Shown in pieces: positions 38,553 to 52,086 of a stretch of DNA of 64,000 nucleotides. The stretch comes from Himantopus leucocephalus (lineage: Eukaryota; Chordata; Aves; Charadriiformes; Recurvirostridae). The first letter of the stretch is position 1; each line of letters begins with the position of its first letter. Where the stretch lies: NCBI GenBank assembly GCA_003993805.1, contig RSEF01000005.1, positions 12,235,855 through 12,299,854 on the forward strand, in the 5' to 3' direction. The notes below the pieces were generated by a model. The model made no database searches and was not told the DNA's origin. It saw only the letters and a program-made list of their open reading frames with translations. The position numbers and the translations under genes were made by a program.

Positions 38553-39941
38553 AAAGTTCAGAAAGTCTTAAATAGATTCAGACTGTTTAATACATCCAAA
38601 AATTGCAAGGATGGAATTGTCATTGTTTAAAGTTCTTTCCTGTAGGGAAAAGGTGAATCGCAATTTCTTGGTTTGTATCAGTAGACTGCAAAAAAAATCC
38701 TTGTGAAGTTCACAGCTGAATGAAATGGAATATTAAATCATAGCACAGATAAATCTGTTTTACAAACTAGACTGAGTATTCTTGCTAAGAGGGTTCATTT
38801 GGACTATGTGTGTTTAACATAGCTGAACACAAGGTCTTATGTCTAGGAATTCAGGTGCGTTAGTTCTACTTATGAAACAGGAGACCTTATTATAAGGTAA
38901 TAATATTGCCTAAAGTAATAATATTGAACTTTAGGGCAGTGATTGCCCAAGATTTGGGGGGTTTATAGTTCATTCAGTATTTTTATAAGTAATTTTTCAT
39001 TAGGATTTAAATAATTCCAGCAGCCCAATAGAAAGGGATACTGCAAATCTGATCAGCACTCAGAGAACTAGAACTCTGTGGGTGGGACAGGTAGCAAGTG
39101 CAGACTTCAAATGTTACTCCACAACAATGTACTTCTACTCAATGCCTTTTTCCTGTGGCCTCACTTGACCGATGTGGGTCACAATTTCAAATTTTAGTAA
39201 CACTGTCAACACCTAAAATTAAAATCTTTGCTGTTTGGTTTTGTGTGAGCATATAAAGCACAGTACATAGACCCTCCAAGTATACATGCCGACTTTGAAA
39301 GCTACACTGTTTTAATTAAAACTTTAGTATGCCACTTTCTGTTGCTGCTTGCAAGCAAAGACTCAAAATCTATATTGTTACGCATTTCAGATATACATTC
39401 TCATGTGCACTTGTCCTTCTGTATATGAAGATTTCCATGTATACAAAGATGGAAGTGTGTGAATGTCATTTAAATGTCTTGTTTTTATGAAATCAATATG
39501 AAAGATTAAAATTAGAGTTGTGAAACCAAACATCTTAGTTCACTAAATGTAGTTCAGGTTAATCTTATATTTTCTACTTACTCAAAAATGTTCATCTCAA
39601 ATTGTCCAATATCAATTACTGATTTTCACCTTTTGTTGCTAAAGTGTCCTGCTTAGATGTATTAATCTTATTCTGTAAATGCAGAGCTGTTCTGGATGCA
39701 CTTTATGTTCATTTTACAGATTTCAAATAGAATTTTCATGTAATGGTGAGCCTGGGACAAAATCTTATGCAGGTTGGATCAAATTTGGGCAAGTGATAGG
39801 TGGAAAGGGTTTTACAAAGATGTGTCCATGAAGGTGACTACAACTGAGTCAGTTGTTGAAGTGGATGATTATCAAAATCTCCTCTTCTTAGAGGGGGAAG
39901 AATGGTTATTTCAGATAGTGTGGGGAAAGAGGGTGAAAATA

Positions 39942-40219
39942 AGGAATGGTGGCCAGGAACAAAAAAACAACAAAAGAAGTTTTTTTCAAAATTAGGTGTG
40001 AGTTAAGATGCAGCGTTTGAATAGGAATCAATTACAGCTAATCTTGGTGCTTGGATGACAGGTGAAATCTGATTTCTANTAGGAATGGTGGCCAGGAACA
40101 AAAAAAAACAACAAAAAAAGTTTTTTTCAAAATTAGGTATGAGTTAAGATGCAGCGTTTGAATAGGAATCAATTGCAGCTAATCTTGGTGCTTGGATGAC
40201 AGGTGAAATCTGATTTCTA
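39942..40219. repeat. About 138-bp direct repeat around a single N (assembly artefact)
   Basis: Copies at 39942-40078 and 40081-40219 flank an N at 40079. They differ in the length of an A-run and by a few substitutions (for example GGTGTG versus GGTATG, and ATTACAG versus ATTGCAG). Confidence 0.88.
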
Positions 40220-40301
40220 TGACTAAAATACAGTTGTAAATCCCAAACGTTAAAGAAAANATGACTAAAATACACTTGTAAATCCCAAACGTTAAAGAAA
40301 A
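40219..40301. repeat. 41-bp direct repeat around a single N (assembly artefact)
   Basis: Copies at 40219-40259 and 40261-40301 flank an N at 40260 and differ at one base (CAGTTG versus CACTTG). It abuts the preceding duplication, so two failed joins occur within about 180 bp. Confidence 0.85.
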
Positions 40302-43300
40302 TATCCACTGGAAAAACAGAAACCAGCCAGATGTCTAAAACTAAGATAAGAAGAAAACCAAAAGAAAAACAGTAATGGTTCTTCACAAAATTGAGCAATT
40401 GAACAACTTGGAGATTGGAGTTACAGACTTTTTAGTTTTATTTTTGTATTTCACAAAGAAACTCACCCATAATGAATAGCACTGATTTAACAAAAGTTAA
40501 TGAGTGGAGTGGATAAAAGCTAGAGATGTCTATTTTGCATTACAAAACATTTTAACGTTTTCTTCTAGTTTGGAGCAAAACCAAATTAAACATTTAATGT
40601 TTCAGAACTTTTCATTATATGAGGATATCATCTAGAAAAAAGGCTGCATTTTTTTTTAATAAAATTTTCCCCACTGTGTGTATTTTTCAGTTGTGCCTAA
40701 CTTTTATTATGCCTACAATATTTTATGGCATATAGTAAGAATCAAAATACTAAATTAATTACTGTATTTATGTAGATCTCATTTAAGGACAACTGCTTTT
40801 CATTGAATGCTATTTGAATCATCTTACTATTTAGATTCGTGTGTCTTGTGTTATGTTGGAAAAATTTGATGCTGATTAATTTATGTGGGTGGAAGATTTC
40901 AAGATGAAAAAATATTTCAGACTAAAACTTTCTAAATATTGAAAATTAGTATTTTTAATATAAACAAATAAACTGTTTCCCTTGGGAAAAATCACAAAAA
41001 TATTTAGGAAAAGAATTATAAGTCAAAATCTGTAAAATTTTATCAGGGAAAAAAGCTTTAGTTGGTATCAGTGGAATTTCCTGACTGAAATTTTCAGTAC
41101 ATAGTTACAACAAAGTAATTTATATTTGGATGCCTGTGGTATCAGTAGATGTTCTCTTTGGAATATTCATGTAGAAAAATGTTTAAAATGTTCACATAAA
41201 CTAAGAAAAATGGTGCCTTATAGTTCAGTGGAAAAGTTATGGTCCTGGCGCAACCCTCAGTTAGTAAAATGCTATTTTTTCATTACTCACTGAAGTGCTA
41301 AGTTCCCATTTTAAAAGGTACCATCATTTCAACCTCTGTGTAGATAGCAAAAAGCTAATCACATGAGTTAAAAGTATTGGAAAATTAATATCTGGCTGCA
41401 CAAATCATAAATATCTTGACATCATAAGTTTAATGTTTTCCATAATCAATCCAATGACTTAGATTATTTACCTTATGAGTCCCGCAGGGAAAAGAAAGCT
41501 GAAATACCTGTATCATAATATTTCTCATAACTGATTAATGTTTGCCTTGGGAATTACATGATGTTCCGTGTATTTATTTTTTGCTAGTTCTAATGCTAGG
41601 TAGAACTTTCCATAAAAGATAAATGTACTCTTGGTCCCTTAAGCAATACAGAAGGAGTAGCTAATATGCGTATGTTACAATAGTATATAGTCATCCAGAT
41701 ATATGCTATGTTTTCTATTTTCCAAATGAGTTTTCAGAGTCAATTGGGTTAACAGGAGAGCTAATATTTCAAGAAGAGTTTAAACAAACTGGTTTGTTAA
41801 TTTTTCCCTGGGGATCAAAAGCGGGAAATGGGGAAATGGCTAATAAGAGCAACCTAGAGCTAGTGATATTGTGCTGATAGAAAGAACTGAATTAACTTAA
41901 ATGTGTCACATTGATTTAAGATGTCTGTGATGTATTATAAAATGTGTTCTTGCCCTGCATATACCATTGGAAAACAAACCATGCATTTTATTAATGTAGT
42001 ATCTTAAGACCTTGGTAAAAACTTAGCCAAGGCAAACTTATCTTTACTGTCTTGTGTGTATTTGCTTTAAGATGAACAGACTTGAAAATATAAAAGAATT
42101 TGTAGGAAATGGGTAAAATACATAAATGGCTGCTCTGATTCTTTCTCATCTATAGAAATTCCAGTGTTTTCCAGTGCTCCCTTATGCATCTTTTTCTGAA
42201 CGAGGGCAGTGTTTGAAAAAGGGACTCAGGGGAGCACTGTTTCTTTTTGGTCACCTCTGGAGGAAAAAGAATAAGTATGTGGGCAGGGAAATGTCCCCAC
42301 ATGCTTCAGCTCCACCCTGGGACATGGTATACTGTGAAGCTTCTTTGCACTACAGGTTGGATGCAGCCACAGAGAACCCACACCATGTTGCTTCCATGCC
42401 CATGGATAGACTGTAATGCACTCCAGCAACACGCCCCAGAGAGTCCAAAATATGGGTGGTTGTCACTCAGCGTGAATAAGGCATAGGCTTGTGACCAAAG
42501 ACAGAGAAAAAACAGGAGAAAGAAAAAGTTCCATAGTGCCACTTTTCTTCTAGTCCAGTTATAAACTGATCTTCCATTTAGTTTTAGATCTTATTGTCAC
42601 CAATATACATACTTAAATGTATGAGTGAAACATTACCAAACCCTGATTAAACACCTTATTTCTGTTCTATTTTGCATTATACTAAGATTAGGATAGCAAA
42701 GTTAAGTAGCCACGTTAACCCTCGGTTCTTCCCATACTTTACAATTTTTTAGAGCTGTTTTTAAAAGTCACACTGTGGTTTATTTACTATTTTTATAATT
42801 GTCCTTTTCAGTCCATTGACAGTGAGGGTTGTGTTCATTTAGAGAAGAATAAAAACATGACAGCAAACCTAGACTGGTTTCTTCCCAGCTACTTTGTCAT
42901 GAACTTGGTGTTACTTACGCACCAAGGAAGAAGGACTAGCCAGTAACTTATCTTGAGTTATCTGATATGCCAGGAGCAATGTGGAAGTTGCAAAAATGAT
43001 GGCCAGATTGGTATGGGAGGTCCTACAACAGGCAAGAAAAGATTTGCAGCATAAATCTTTCAAAAATAATGTCAGGTACCATTGATACTAAGCAACAGGG
43101 CAAGAAGGAGGGCCTAAGAGAGGAGTCATTGGGCACTGCAAAATAGTGTCCTATTTGGATGTCCTGCAAATCACATACAATATTTTTAAACAATAGCATC
43201 GAAGAGTCTCCTACACTATTCCTTTCCCTCCTCTTTGGAACAAAGGCTGATAGTAGAGCTAATATGCTAAAATGGGGAAACCTGCTGCTACCATAGTTGT

Positions 43301-45079
43301 ACTGTCTGGCCTATGGTGATCAACAGAGCGAGAGTTTAAGTGCTTTCTTCAATGCAGTGAGCTGAATGCTCCGTTCCTCAAAGCTGTGAGTGAATTAATT
43401 GGCTCATGTCCACGGTTGCAAGGCGATTGTTCCCCATTTGGTCATTGACATGTTTATATTTCTGCTCAAGAAATCTTTCAGATCAGACTGTTAGTTTGCT
43501 TTAAATTCCATGGCCGTTCATAAATGTTACAGTACTCATGTTTAGGCACCAGAGAAAGCAAAGTAAGCATTGTTTCACTTAATGCAAATCAAAAGGACCC
43601 CGGGGGAAAATTAGTATGTTCTATGGACTTGGAAAGGTTATGTCACATGTTTCAACAAAGACAGAAAAAGCAGTAAGTCAAGACTGAGAATGACAGGCCA
43701 GGGTAAATATGGCATCAAAACTGGCATTTTAAGGAAACCTGGGTGTGTTTTTTTTCTCCTTAATACCCTTTGCCTCTTCTCTACTTTTATTTTACGTGTA
43801 TTATCCTTTCAGCATGCAGTTTAAATTAGCTACTGAATACAATACTTGCCTACTGCTTCTATAGGCTCCCACCAGCCACAAGGCTGAAGATCTTTTCAAA
43901 TGCTAGTTTAAAACTGAATATATTAGATTGGTCCAAATATAGTATAATATCAGAAAGAGAATGTTTTTCACTGAGTCTTTTTATATGTGAACCTCTTCTT
44001 GTCATTCCTCATTACTTCAGCGTGTCTTTGCCTTTAGCTTTTGTAATGCCTATGTAAACACAGGAACCTCAGATACGAAAAGCAAATTCAAACAAACACC
44101 TCTTCCACCTCTTGGCATGCCTCTTAGGCATGGCATTCGCCACCAGACTTGCATTCTGCTGTGTTGTGCCCTTTTCCCCAACCACAAGTTGGTCTCACCT
44201 ATTGAGACTGTAGGCTTTTTAACAAAGAGTCTTTTGGCTTCTCTCTGTTAGTAGAGGCTAGCTTTTGGGATTACCATTTAGTCTGTAGTAACCCTTAGGC
44301 ATTGCCATAGTGAGTAAAATTGCAATCGGGATCAAATTATTCTCACTTTGGTTTTGTCACTGGTTAAGAGTTTAGCTGCAGTAATATATTACAATAGTTG
44401 TGATGCTGTTACTTCATTTATACCTTTCTTTGCCTGATTGTCATTTTGGTGAAATTAACTGGAGAAAAAGCCAGAAACCTTCTTTGACCCGTATACAGCA
44501 TACAGTTGGACCTGTATGCTGAAAAGCAGGACAGGATTATAGTTTTAATAGTGCATTTTACAGCATTTTCAAGGCTCTTGTTGGACACTGGAAGGAATCT
44601 TTTCCATATGTGCTTAATAACACACCTAGTCAAAATATTCATTTCACTTATATTCAGTGAATTTGTCTGATACTTTTAATCCTTTGGGGCATTTCTTAAC
44701 AAAAGTTTTGCAAGTAGGTTGGAAACAAATACCTTTCCTAACATTAATATCCGTGCCTTCGAGGCCCTTAGGAGTTATTTACATCAACCAATGATATGGG
44801 CTTCTCTGTATAGCCTGAAAAAAAACAAAAAAACCCAAATAGTATCCCACGCAGGATGTAGCCTCTTTTACATCTCACCACCTGGCTTACAAGGTTGTAT
44901 ATCTTTCAGCTGAATCATTTATGACAAGAGAAGCTGTTAAAGTTTCTTTGGCAGATTGTTTAGATGTAGCTGCCAATGAAAAGACATTAATAAGTTAGCT
45001 ATTGCAGCTGTGCTTGGATGTACCCAAGGCAGTTTCAATTTTACTGTTATTCAAAAAATCTGGCAATTCATATTGTTCC

Positions 45080-45410
45080 CCGTTTGTGCTGTTGAGCTGG
45101 GCTCTTCAGGTTCATCCGGTTCCAGAGTTAAGTTTCCATTTGTTTTAGGGACAGCCTTTTGTAGAGTGCGATGGGGAGCTGTTTATGGTGTGGTGTTGAG
45201 TGCAAGGCTCATCAGATGTCAAGCTATAACAGTGAAGGGGTCTCGGAGTGACAGCAATACTTTGCAAGCCAGACTTATACTACCCAGATATGCCTCGACA
45301 AACGCGCTTGAGCCTTGGATTTTCTGCTGCGATTCTAACAGCTTGGTTTTGCCCAGCTGAAGAAGGTGATAGTGCTTTGTGTATGTGTGATGTAGAACGC
45401 AGGTTAAGCG
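45080..45410. other. CpG-enriched block in a CpG-poor window
   Basis: I count ten CpG dinucleotides in about 330 bases (45080, 45117, 45169, 45244, 45296, 45303, 45305, 45330, 45398, 45409), far denser than the neighbourhood. GC is near 47-48%, below a classical CpG island. It overlaps an unrecognised 116-codon open frame (45010-45360). It may be a regulatory element, an unmethylated patch or a young insertion. Confidence 0.4.
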
Positions 45411-48400
45411 TATCCATTGGGTTGTATTTCAGTGACAGAAAGTCAGGGTAGTCTCTCTGCTGAAGTCAGTGTAATGTTTATATACATAAGTTAACTAGTT
45501 TTGCCTGACTTACCTAAGCGGCACTTACATTAATATTTTTTTGTGACTGCTGTTTTAAATGTCCTGCTACAGAATGCAGAGATGAAGTGAAAAGTTGGCA
45601 CTGATCAGCATTGTTGTGTCATGAATGTTTGTGAGAGCTTTTGTGTTGTCTGACAGAATGAATAATTATTAAGAGATGCATTAATCACCTATATCTGGTG
45701 ATATGTTTGGATAAATGTAACAAAAGCAGAAAAATATGAGAAATATGTCAGCATGATTTATCTGCAGATGCAGAAACAGTTCAGTGAAGCTTTTAAATAC
45801 ATGCACTGAAAACTTCTCTAGAAAGGATGTACTGCTTATTCATAATCATTTGAATAGAAAAATGTAAGGTACCATTTGCATGATAGTCTTGGAAAACTGT
45901 TTCTTTGTCTTTGTCATCCTTTTCCTTGGCAGGGTTGTTTCCTATAAGTTGTATTCCTGTACTCTGTCCAATTTAATTCTGCCACGTGGATGACTGCTGG
46001 AAAACGCATTGCAGCACTGACTTACCCAGAATGGCAGTTGGTATCAAGCAAACACAGTGAGCAATATTAGCTCAATTTCTAGTAGTCAGTATGGGACGAT
46101 ATCGTCTGACCAACCTCATTTTGCCCACTGTAATAACTTTTTAGTATCTTCCCTTATCTTACATCCCTCCTTTCTCCTAGGTGCTCTGCTGCATCTGCTT
46201 CTAGTCTCACTTGCTGAGACAAAAAGGAAGTTAGGGAATGGAAAGAAAAAAACCAATATTCCTAGAATCATCCAGCCATCAGAGAAACAGACATAGCTCT
46301 TTCATGTTGACAAAAATCTCCCCATACATTTCATGCTATAAGGAGTTAAATTTCAGACCTAATAAATGCACACAGCAAGCACAAAGTTTGAGCATCAGTA
46401 CATGCGCTGTAGAAGTTCATGATTTACTTAAAATGTGCTGTTAATGACCTGATAGTAGTTTTTTGAGTAATTCAGTTTTGGAAGGATGTAGGGTTTTTTA
46501 CTGCAAAAATCAGACTTTATTATTAGATGTGTTTTACTTTCCAGTTTAGGCTGTACGAAATGTTCATAATAAAATTTGAAGCCCTAGCATTTTAATTATA
46601 CACTGAAGAATCAGGTTAAGTGCGAGCAGATATTTACAAAGATTCACAGATTTCTTTGTTTCTAATCCCATTTAAGATGAGGCACTGAAACATTTGCATC
46701 TTGCTATTAAATCAAATCACTGATGCAGTAAAATGCTTAACTGCAGAAGTTCAGGGGTCAAGTCGTGTTCTACTGGCTAGAGTCATGTCAGGTTGAAGTA
46801 AATTGTGCTCTTTGGCTCTTGGCAAATGATACCAAGCTCTGGTGATCATTGTATGTGGCTGGGTACAGGGTTTCTCCCTGGTAAGAATCACTGTGAACAG
46901 TTGCCACTTCTTATTATGCAGCACTATTACCGTACCTACGAATAATTCTTCCTAGGATTTGAGTAGTTAAAAGTTCCAGGCACACCTCTAATATTTCCTA
47001 AAACTGCTTTCAAAGGTTAATAAATAAAACTGGAAAGTTTTCTTTAGTTGGATGTGCTTTTTAGTTCTTTTTTTTTAATTTATTTTTCAATATGTTTTCT
47101 TTATGTTATCCTGAATGGTATCATTTTTCTTTTAAAGAATTCTGAGCACAATATTTGATAGTTTTATCATATTAATTTCAAGGAAAATGCTAAAATAGGA
47201 CAGGACAAAACATGAATGTTCTCTTCTGCCTCAGAAATAAAAGTAATAAAGGTCTAAGGGCACTCTACTAATATTCTGATAACAAAGATTGAAGTCTTAT
47301 TAATATTGACTTCATCTGTGGTTATACAGCATTTGACACAATTATCTTGACAAATTACTATTAAATGGAACAGTCTTCTGTACAGATGTTTCTATGCCAG
47401 CCTGTCTATTAGCCCAGCTATTTATACATTCTGCTGTGCATCTTTGTGATGGATTTCAAAAGAGCTAAATTGAATATTTTTGTCTAACTACAGTAGGTTC
47501 TAGGAAATGTTATCCCATGGCTACTTGTCCTCAGTGTGTGACAGATGATACAAATCACCACAGTATGCCCTCCATTAACTTGAAATGTTTGCCCTGATGT
47601 CCTCTGGAAAGACTTGGTGCATCAGAAAATTAATGTATAAAGATTGTACCTGTTGCCAAGTTTTTTCTTCACTTAGAAGTCTTTATAGGTCAAAAGAAAA
47701 TAGATTTAAATGCTCCCTACTCAACTATAGTACTCAAAGTACTGTATAGTCAACCACTGGTGGGTGCCTTTTACACCCTCCTGAGTGCCTTTCTTAAATT
47801 GATATAATATTGACTCTCTTTGAAATTTTTTCATGTTATTGTAGTTGGCAGTAGCACACTGTAGTCATTGTTGGCATTTTGTGGTTAAAGCTACCTGCAA
47901 GAAAATGTTCAGAAAGTAGTATTTTTACAGGAAATATAATTGGGTTGAACATGATTTTCTGCCAAAGTTCACAAGGTATGATTGCTGAATGCAATTATTT
48001 GATAAGACACATAAGAGAATAGGCAAATATCTAAAAATAAGTTCAAAGAAGTAAAGAATCAGAAGAAAGTATGAAATATTAATTGAGATTTTTACACAAA
48101 TGGAATGAAAAGTATTAATCAACATAGAGCATCCCAAATAAATACTAAAAAATGTTTGCAAGGAGATAATTTGTCACAAAAATCAGACAGATGATACAAA
48201 AAATTCCTGTTTGTTTTTATTCAAAGGCACCGCGCACAGAATCATCTAATTACTTGAAGCAACTGAATCACAGCATATTTGAACGTTATTTTCTCCATCT
48301 TTTTTTTTTTGCCAAAGGTATAAAATCCTCTTGATATACTCAATATCTTTTCTGTTGCCTTATTGTTTGTATGCTTCAAACAAAGATCATAGTTCCTTTG

Positions 48401-50872
48401 TGTTAAGTTTTATACAGATATGAAAAGCAAATGTAGTGTCTCTGCAAAGATGTTGCAATTTTATCACATAATGAGAAAAAGAGTAAAAGAAAATTTTGGA
48501 GATAAATACATAATTTTTAGGAGTCTTACTGGGAACTCTGGAAGAAATACAGGAACTGTAGAAGATAAACTAGGAGTAAAAATTAGGCAGTTAATCTTAT
48601 GTGCAAATAGTTAAGATTGTAATTGCAACATAGGAACTAAATAGATCTAAAATAGATCTAATTTATTTGTGTAAGTATATTGTTACTCACCACATGAAAT
48701 AGTAGGCTAAGAATTATGCTGTATATATAAAAAAACTGGTCCTAGTACAGCATCTGAACCACTGTTGTCTGTCTTGAAGATGAATCTTACAAAAAGAACA
48801 GAAAAATTTGAAGGAAGACTACTGTAACTGAAGAAAAAAAAATTTAATATGTTGATTGGTTTTTGGAGTCCCAAGTTGAGATTTGCTGCTGCCAAATCAT
48901 AGAAGCAGCCATGTTTTTCACTTGTAAACTGAGCAAATTTGAGCTGTAAGAGACATGTATAATCCCATGATGATATTTGAAAGAGAATAGCTTCCCTTTA
49001 ATGGGAACTAGTTGATATAGCTAGGAGAAAATAGCCTCATCAGTATTTCAAATGTAGAAACTAGAGAGAGTAATCTGTCTCATGGTAAGAGTTAATGCTC
49101 TTTATTTTCTTACTCTGCTCATTCTGATATTCTGGAGTTTGGCTAACTTTATATATACATTTATGTGTACATACACATATATCATAATAAATACATGTCA
49201 AATGTCATTATCCTTTCAAAGAAAAGCAGAGCAGGAATACCATCTTAAGTTGACTTTGCTAAGAAAGAGGATATTTAAGTTCCAAGTCCTTAATTAATCC
49301 TGTTTTCTTAGGCAGTACTTATTTGTGAATTGATGACAGTCCTACTCAACACAGAGTCAAAACTTTCCTTCGTGGGACTGACACGATGAAAGAATGCAGG
49401 TCACTGTGACACGACAATGGGATCAATCCCACCTATGCTTTTGTGAACTTGGCAGCTCACTCCTAACTGGTCCTCACTGCCCAAGGTCGGGTTTCCTGCC
49501 CGTGCAGGACAGAGTAGAAAATTCCTTCCATCCTTTCTGTATCAGTTTTTAAAACACTTTTGATAACAGAACACCTCACACCATTTCCTCCAGCATGGAG
49601 TTAACATAACTTCCTGCCCAGATCCCATATAATCTTTACTGGTCTCATCACAGAACTGTCATTCCTTATTGCAGTCATTTCTCTCTAGCCCAAAGAAGAG
49701 GAGGCAAAATGAATTCTGCTTTACCCTTGTTGCCCACCTCACAGGAGAAATTGAGAAGATAAATCCACAGCGGGGAGAGAAACTTTAAGCACGAGTGAGA
49801 AGTGAGTAGGCTAAAAAAGGAACTGGGAGTTTTTTCAGGTGCATATGCCTGTGCACAGTTGCAGTATGTTTGTTTAAAGCACAAAGATAATTTTATAGCA
49901 GTCCTTAAAATAAGAAGTCATCCCATGTAAAAGCAGTTGTCTATGCTGAACAGTAATATACAGCACAGCCATAATTTGGCTCTTCAGTACTGTATCAAAA
50001 AGTCTCCATAATTGCTACAATATGCACTTTGCACAATTTCAATGTGTTGAATTTTTGTCATTTATTCTTAAACTAATCCTCCTTTAAATGTTCCCTTTCT
50101 GCTGATGTGAATTGAAGAATTCTTTAGTTAACACCATTAACTTTTCATGGTATCTAAATCTCTTCTGCCATGAGCATCAATACTACAGTGCTGCTGTCTC
50201 CAAGCAGTTCTGCATCAGTGCTTTTAGATGGAACATGACAGATACAGTAATGTTCTCCACGTAAATTGCTCTCTACATATAGGCAACAAGCAAAATAACA
50301 TGGAACATTCATTGCCCTGTGACTGCAAAAATTACAACTGTATTCATTGTATGCTGGTTCAAATGCCTGAGCCAATCATAATATACAGCAGTCTTAGTGA
50401 ATTTTAAAAGCCGTGTTCTAAGCAACAATGCACTATCTTGCTCCCACGGGGTTCCTGGAAAAAAGGATTTCAGTTGTAGACAAATTTCTTTCTCTTTTTT
50501 TTCTAATAGCATGGAATTGAAAACTTGCTAAATAACTTTGGGTTACAAACTGGTTTTTAAGATGATGGTCTTGATTGTTACCGGTGGCTGTAATACACAA
50601 TAAATATACCGACTTAACTCTTCTGCTTAATTTTATGCATTTATCCAAATCTAAATAAGCAAATGTAATTCAATGAAATACATAATCTTATTGCAGAACC
50701 AAGTGTTGCATTCATTGTAGAGTTACAGTCATTCACTCCAGCCTTCTGGCTGATAAATCCAGCTAAAGCTGATAAAGTTGTCATTTGCCATTTAAACTCA
50801 ATCCTTTCCTTGTTGGAAGCAATGGGTAGTTTTGCTATGTATGTTAATGACAACACAATTCTCACTTTCCCC

Positions 50873-50923
50873 TTTTTTGGTTTTGGGTTGGGTTTTTTTT
50901 TTGGTGGTTTTTGTTTTGTTTTT
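50873..50923. repeat. G/T-only strand-asymmetric tract
   Basis: Fifty-one bases with no A or C, preceded by a short pyrimidine stretch. Only one G-run reaches three, so no G-quadruplex is predicted. Confidence 0.85.
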
Positions 50924-51290
50924 ATGTTTTTAATGATGTAATGGTGTCTGTTATTCCTCCTTAATTTCTCATGAAAATCTGTAAAGAATACCTTATTCTA
51001 TAGTAAAGCAAGTGTTTTAAAGACATTGTCTTTTTTACTAAAAAAAGCTGTGTTATATATTGTGCATTAAATGTACTATAATAAGTGGGATATTATTGGT
51101 GTATTTGTATGATATGTATCTTTACTTCCTTATACAAATTTCTTTTTGTTACACATCAGTTTATCAGGAAAACGCAATTGAAGCTGCTTGTTATGTTTAA
51201 GAAAATTAAGACAGTTATGAAACATAGAACATATAATTAATGTTATTTAGCAGAACAGAGCATTTTATTACAACTTGCTGAAACTCAGTT

Positions 51291-51312
51291 AATCATAGAA
51301 TCATAGAATGGT
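51291..51312 (-). mobile_element. CR1 3' tail at the edge of an assembly gap
   Basis: Two adjoining AATCATAG-type octamers followed by AATGGT match the reverse complement of a bird CR1 3' terminus. The element body would extend to higher coordinates but is replaced by 100 Ns immediately after. Sequence resuming at 51413 contains one more AATCATAG-like word (51418-51425) and then looks like unique flank. Only about 22 bases are visible, so length and subfamily are unknown. Orientation is inferred from the octamers. Confidence 0.75.
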
Positions 51313-51412
51313 NNNNNNNNNNNNNNNNNNNNNNNNNNNNNNNNNNNNNNNNNNNNNNNNNNNNNNNNNNNNNNNNNNNNNNNNNNNNNNNNNNNNNNNN
51401 NNNNNNNNNNNN
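51313..51412. other. Assembly gap of exactly 100 N beside a CR1 tail
   Basis: There are exactly 100 Ns starting directly after a CR1 3' terminus. As with the other 100-N gap, assembly failed at an interspersed repeat, and the true length is unknown. Confidence 0.97.
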
Positions 51413-52085
51413 CTAGAATCATAGACTGTAAGATTACTTAGCATACTGTGTATAGTTTAAGTTACTGCCAACTAATAATCAAGCAGTTTAGTAGCAAATT
51501 TCTTAGAATCCCGATCTGCAAACAAGTTGTAAAAGAAAAGGGCTGCTTCAGTTTTCAGACAATTTGACAGTGCAACTTTGTGATATCCCTCTCTGAAGTG
51601 ACATCTCTTGTCTTTATGAAACTGTATCCTTGGTCAGATGATTCTGACAAGAACCTTTGCCTATGATTGATCAAGGTTCTTTGTGGAAACATTGGACTGT
51701 CTGGCACAGTGCAATACGTGCTTGGCTCCAAAATATTTCTTTTCTCTATGCAGGGAAATGGTGGGATCTGAAAAGGGAGGAAAGAATGCTTATTTGTAAG
51801 TTTTTAAAAGATTGCATTAATGTAGGGTGCACTTCTAACCCTGTCCATTCCTTTTCCACTTTTCTTCCTCCTTTTCTTCTTCAGATGATCACTCTTTGGT
51901 TCCTCATTCTCTTTCAAAAGTTTCCATATGATGCCGCTGTGCTCTGTCAGTCTGCCTGCTACTCCCATTTTTTTTAAAACATGCCATATTTTCTTGAAGA
52001 ACTGATATCCCATTTGACAGTATTCTAGCCGGTAATTTTCAGTCTGGCTTCTCGTTTCCAGTATGTCACACTACCTTGACCCAGA

Positions 52086-52086
52086 N
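52086..52086. other. Isolated ambiguous base
   Basis: A single N lies in the context CCAGA-N-CCCT. Unlike the other single Ns it is not flanked by a visible duplication, so it may be an uncalled base or a join with very little overlap. Confidence 0.7.

Larger units (their letters stand above)
33376..39941. other. No recognised gene
   Basis: Contains the A22 run, the 47-bp tandem duplication and the GTTT repeat. The 125-codon frame at 35212-35589 has no recognisable domain and ordinary AT-rich composition. Confidence 0.7.
40302..51290. other. No recognised gene
   Basis: Contains the CpG-enriched block at 45.1-45.4 kb and two locally GC-richer patches (about 42.2-42.5 kb and 49.4-49.5 kb). 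At 42.2-42.5 kb, frames are open on both strands because stop codons are sparse in that composition. No product is recognised. Confidence 0.7.

Noticed and set aside
42174..42542. Open frames on both strands in a GC-richer patch
   Set aside because: Mirror-image open frames reflect composition. No domain, start context or splice structure supports a gene.
52086..52086. Possible tenth N-flanked duplication
   Set aside because: No repeat of useful length is visible on the two sides of this N.
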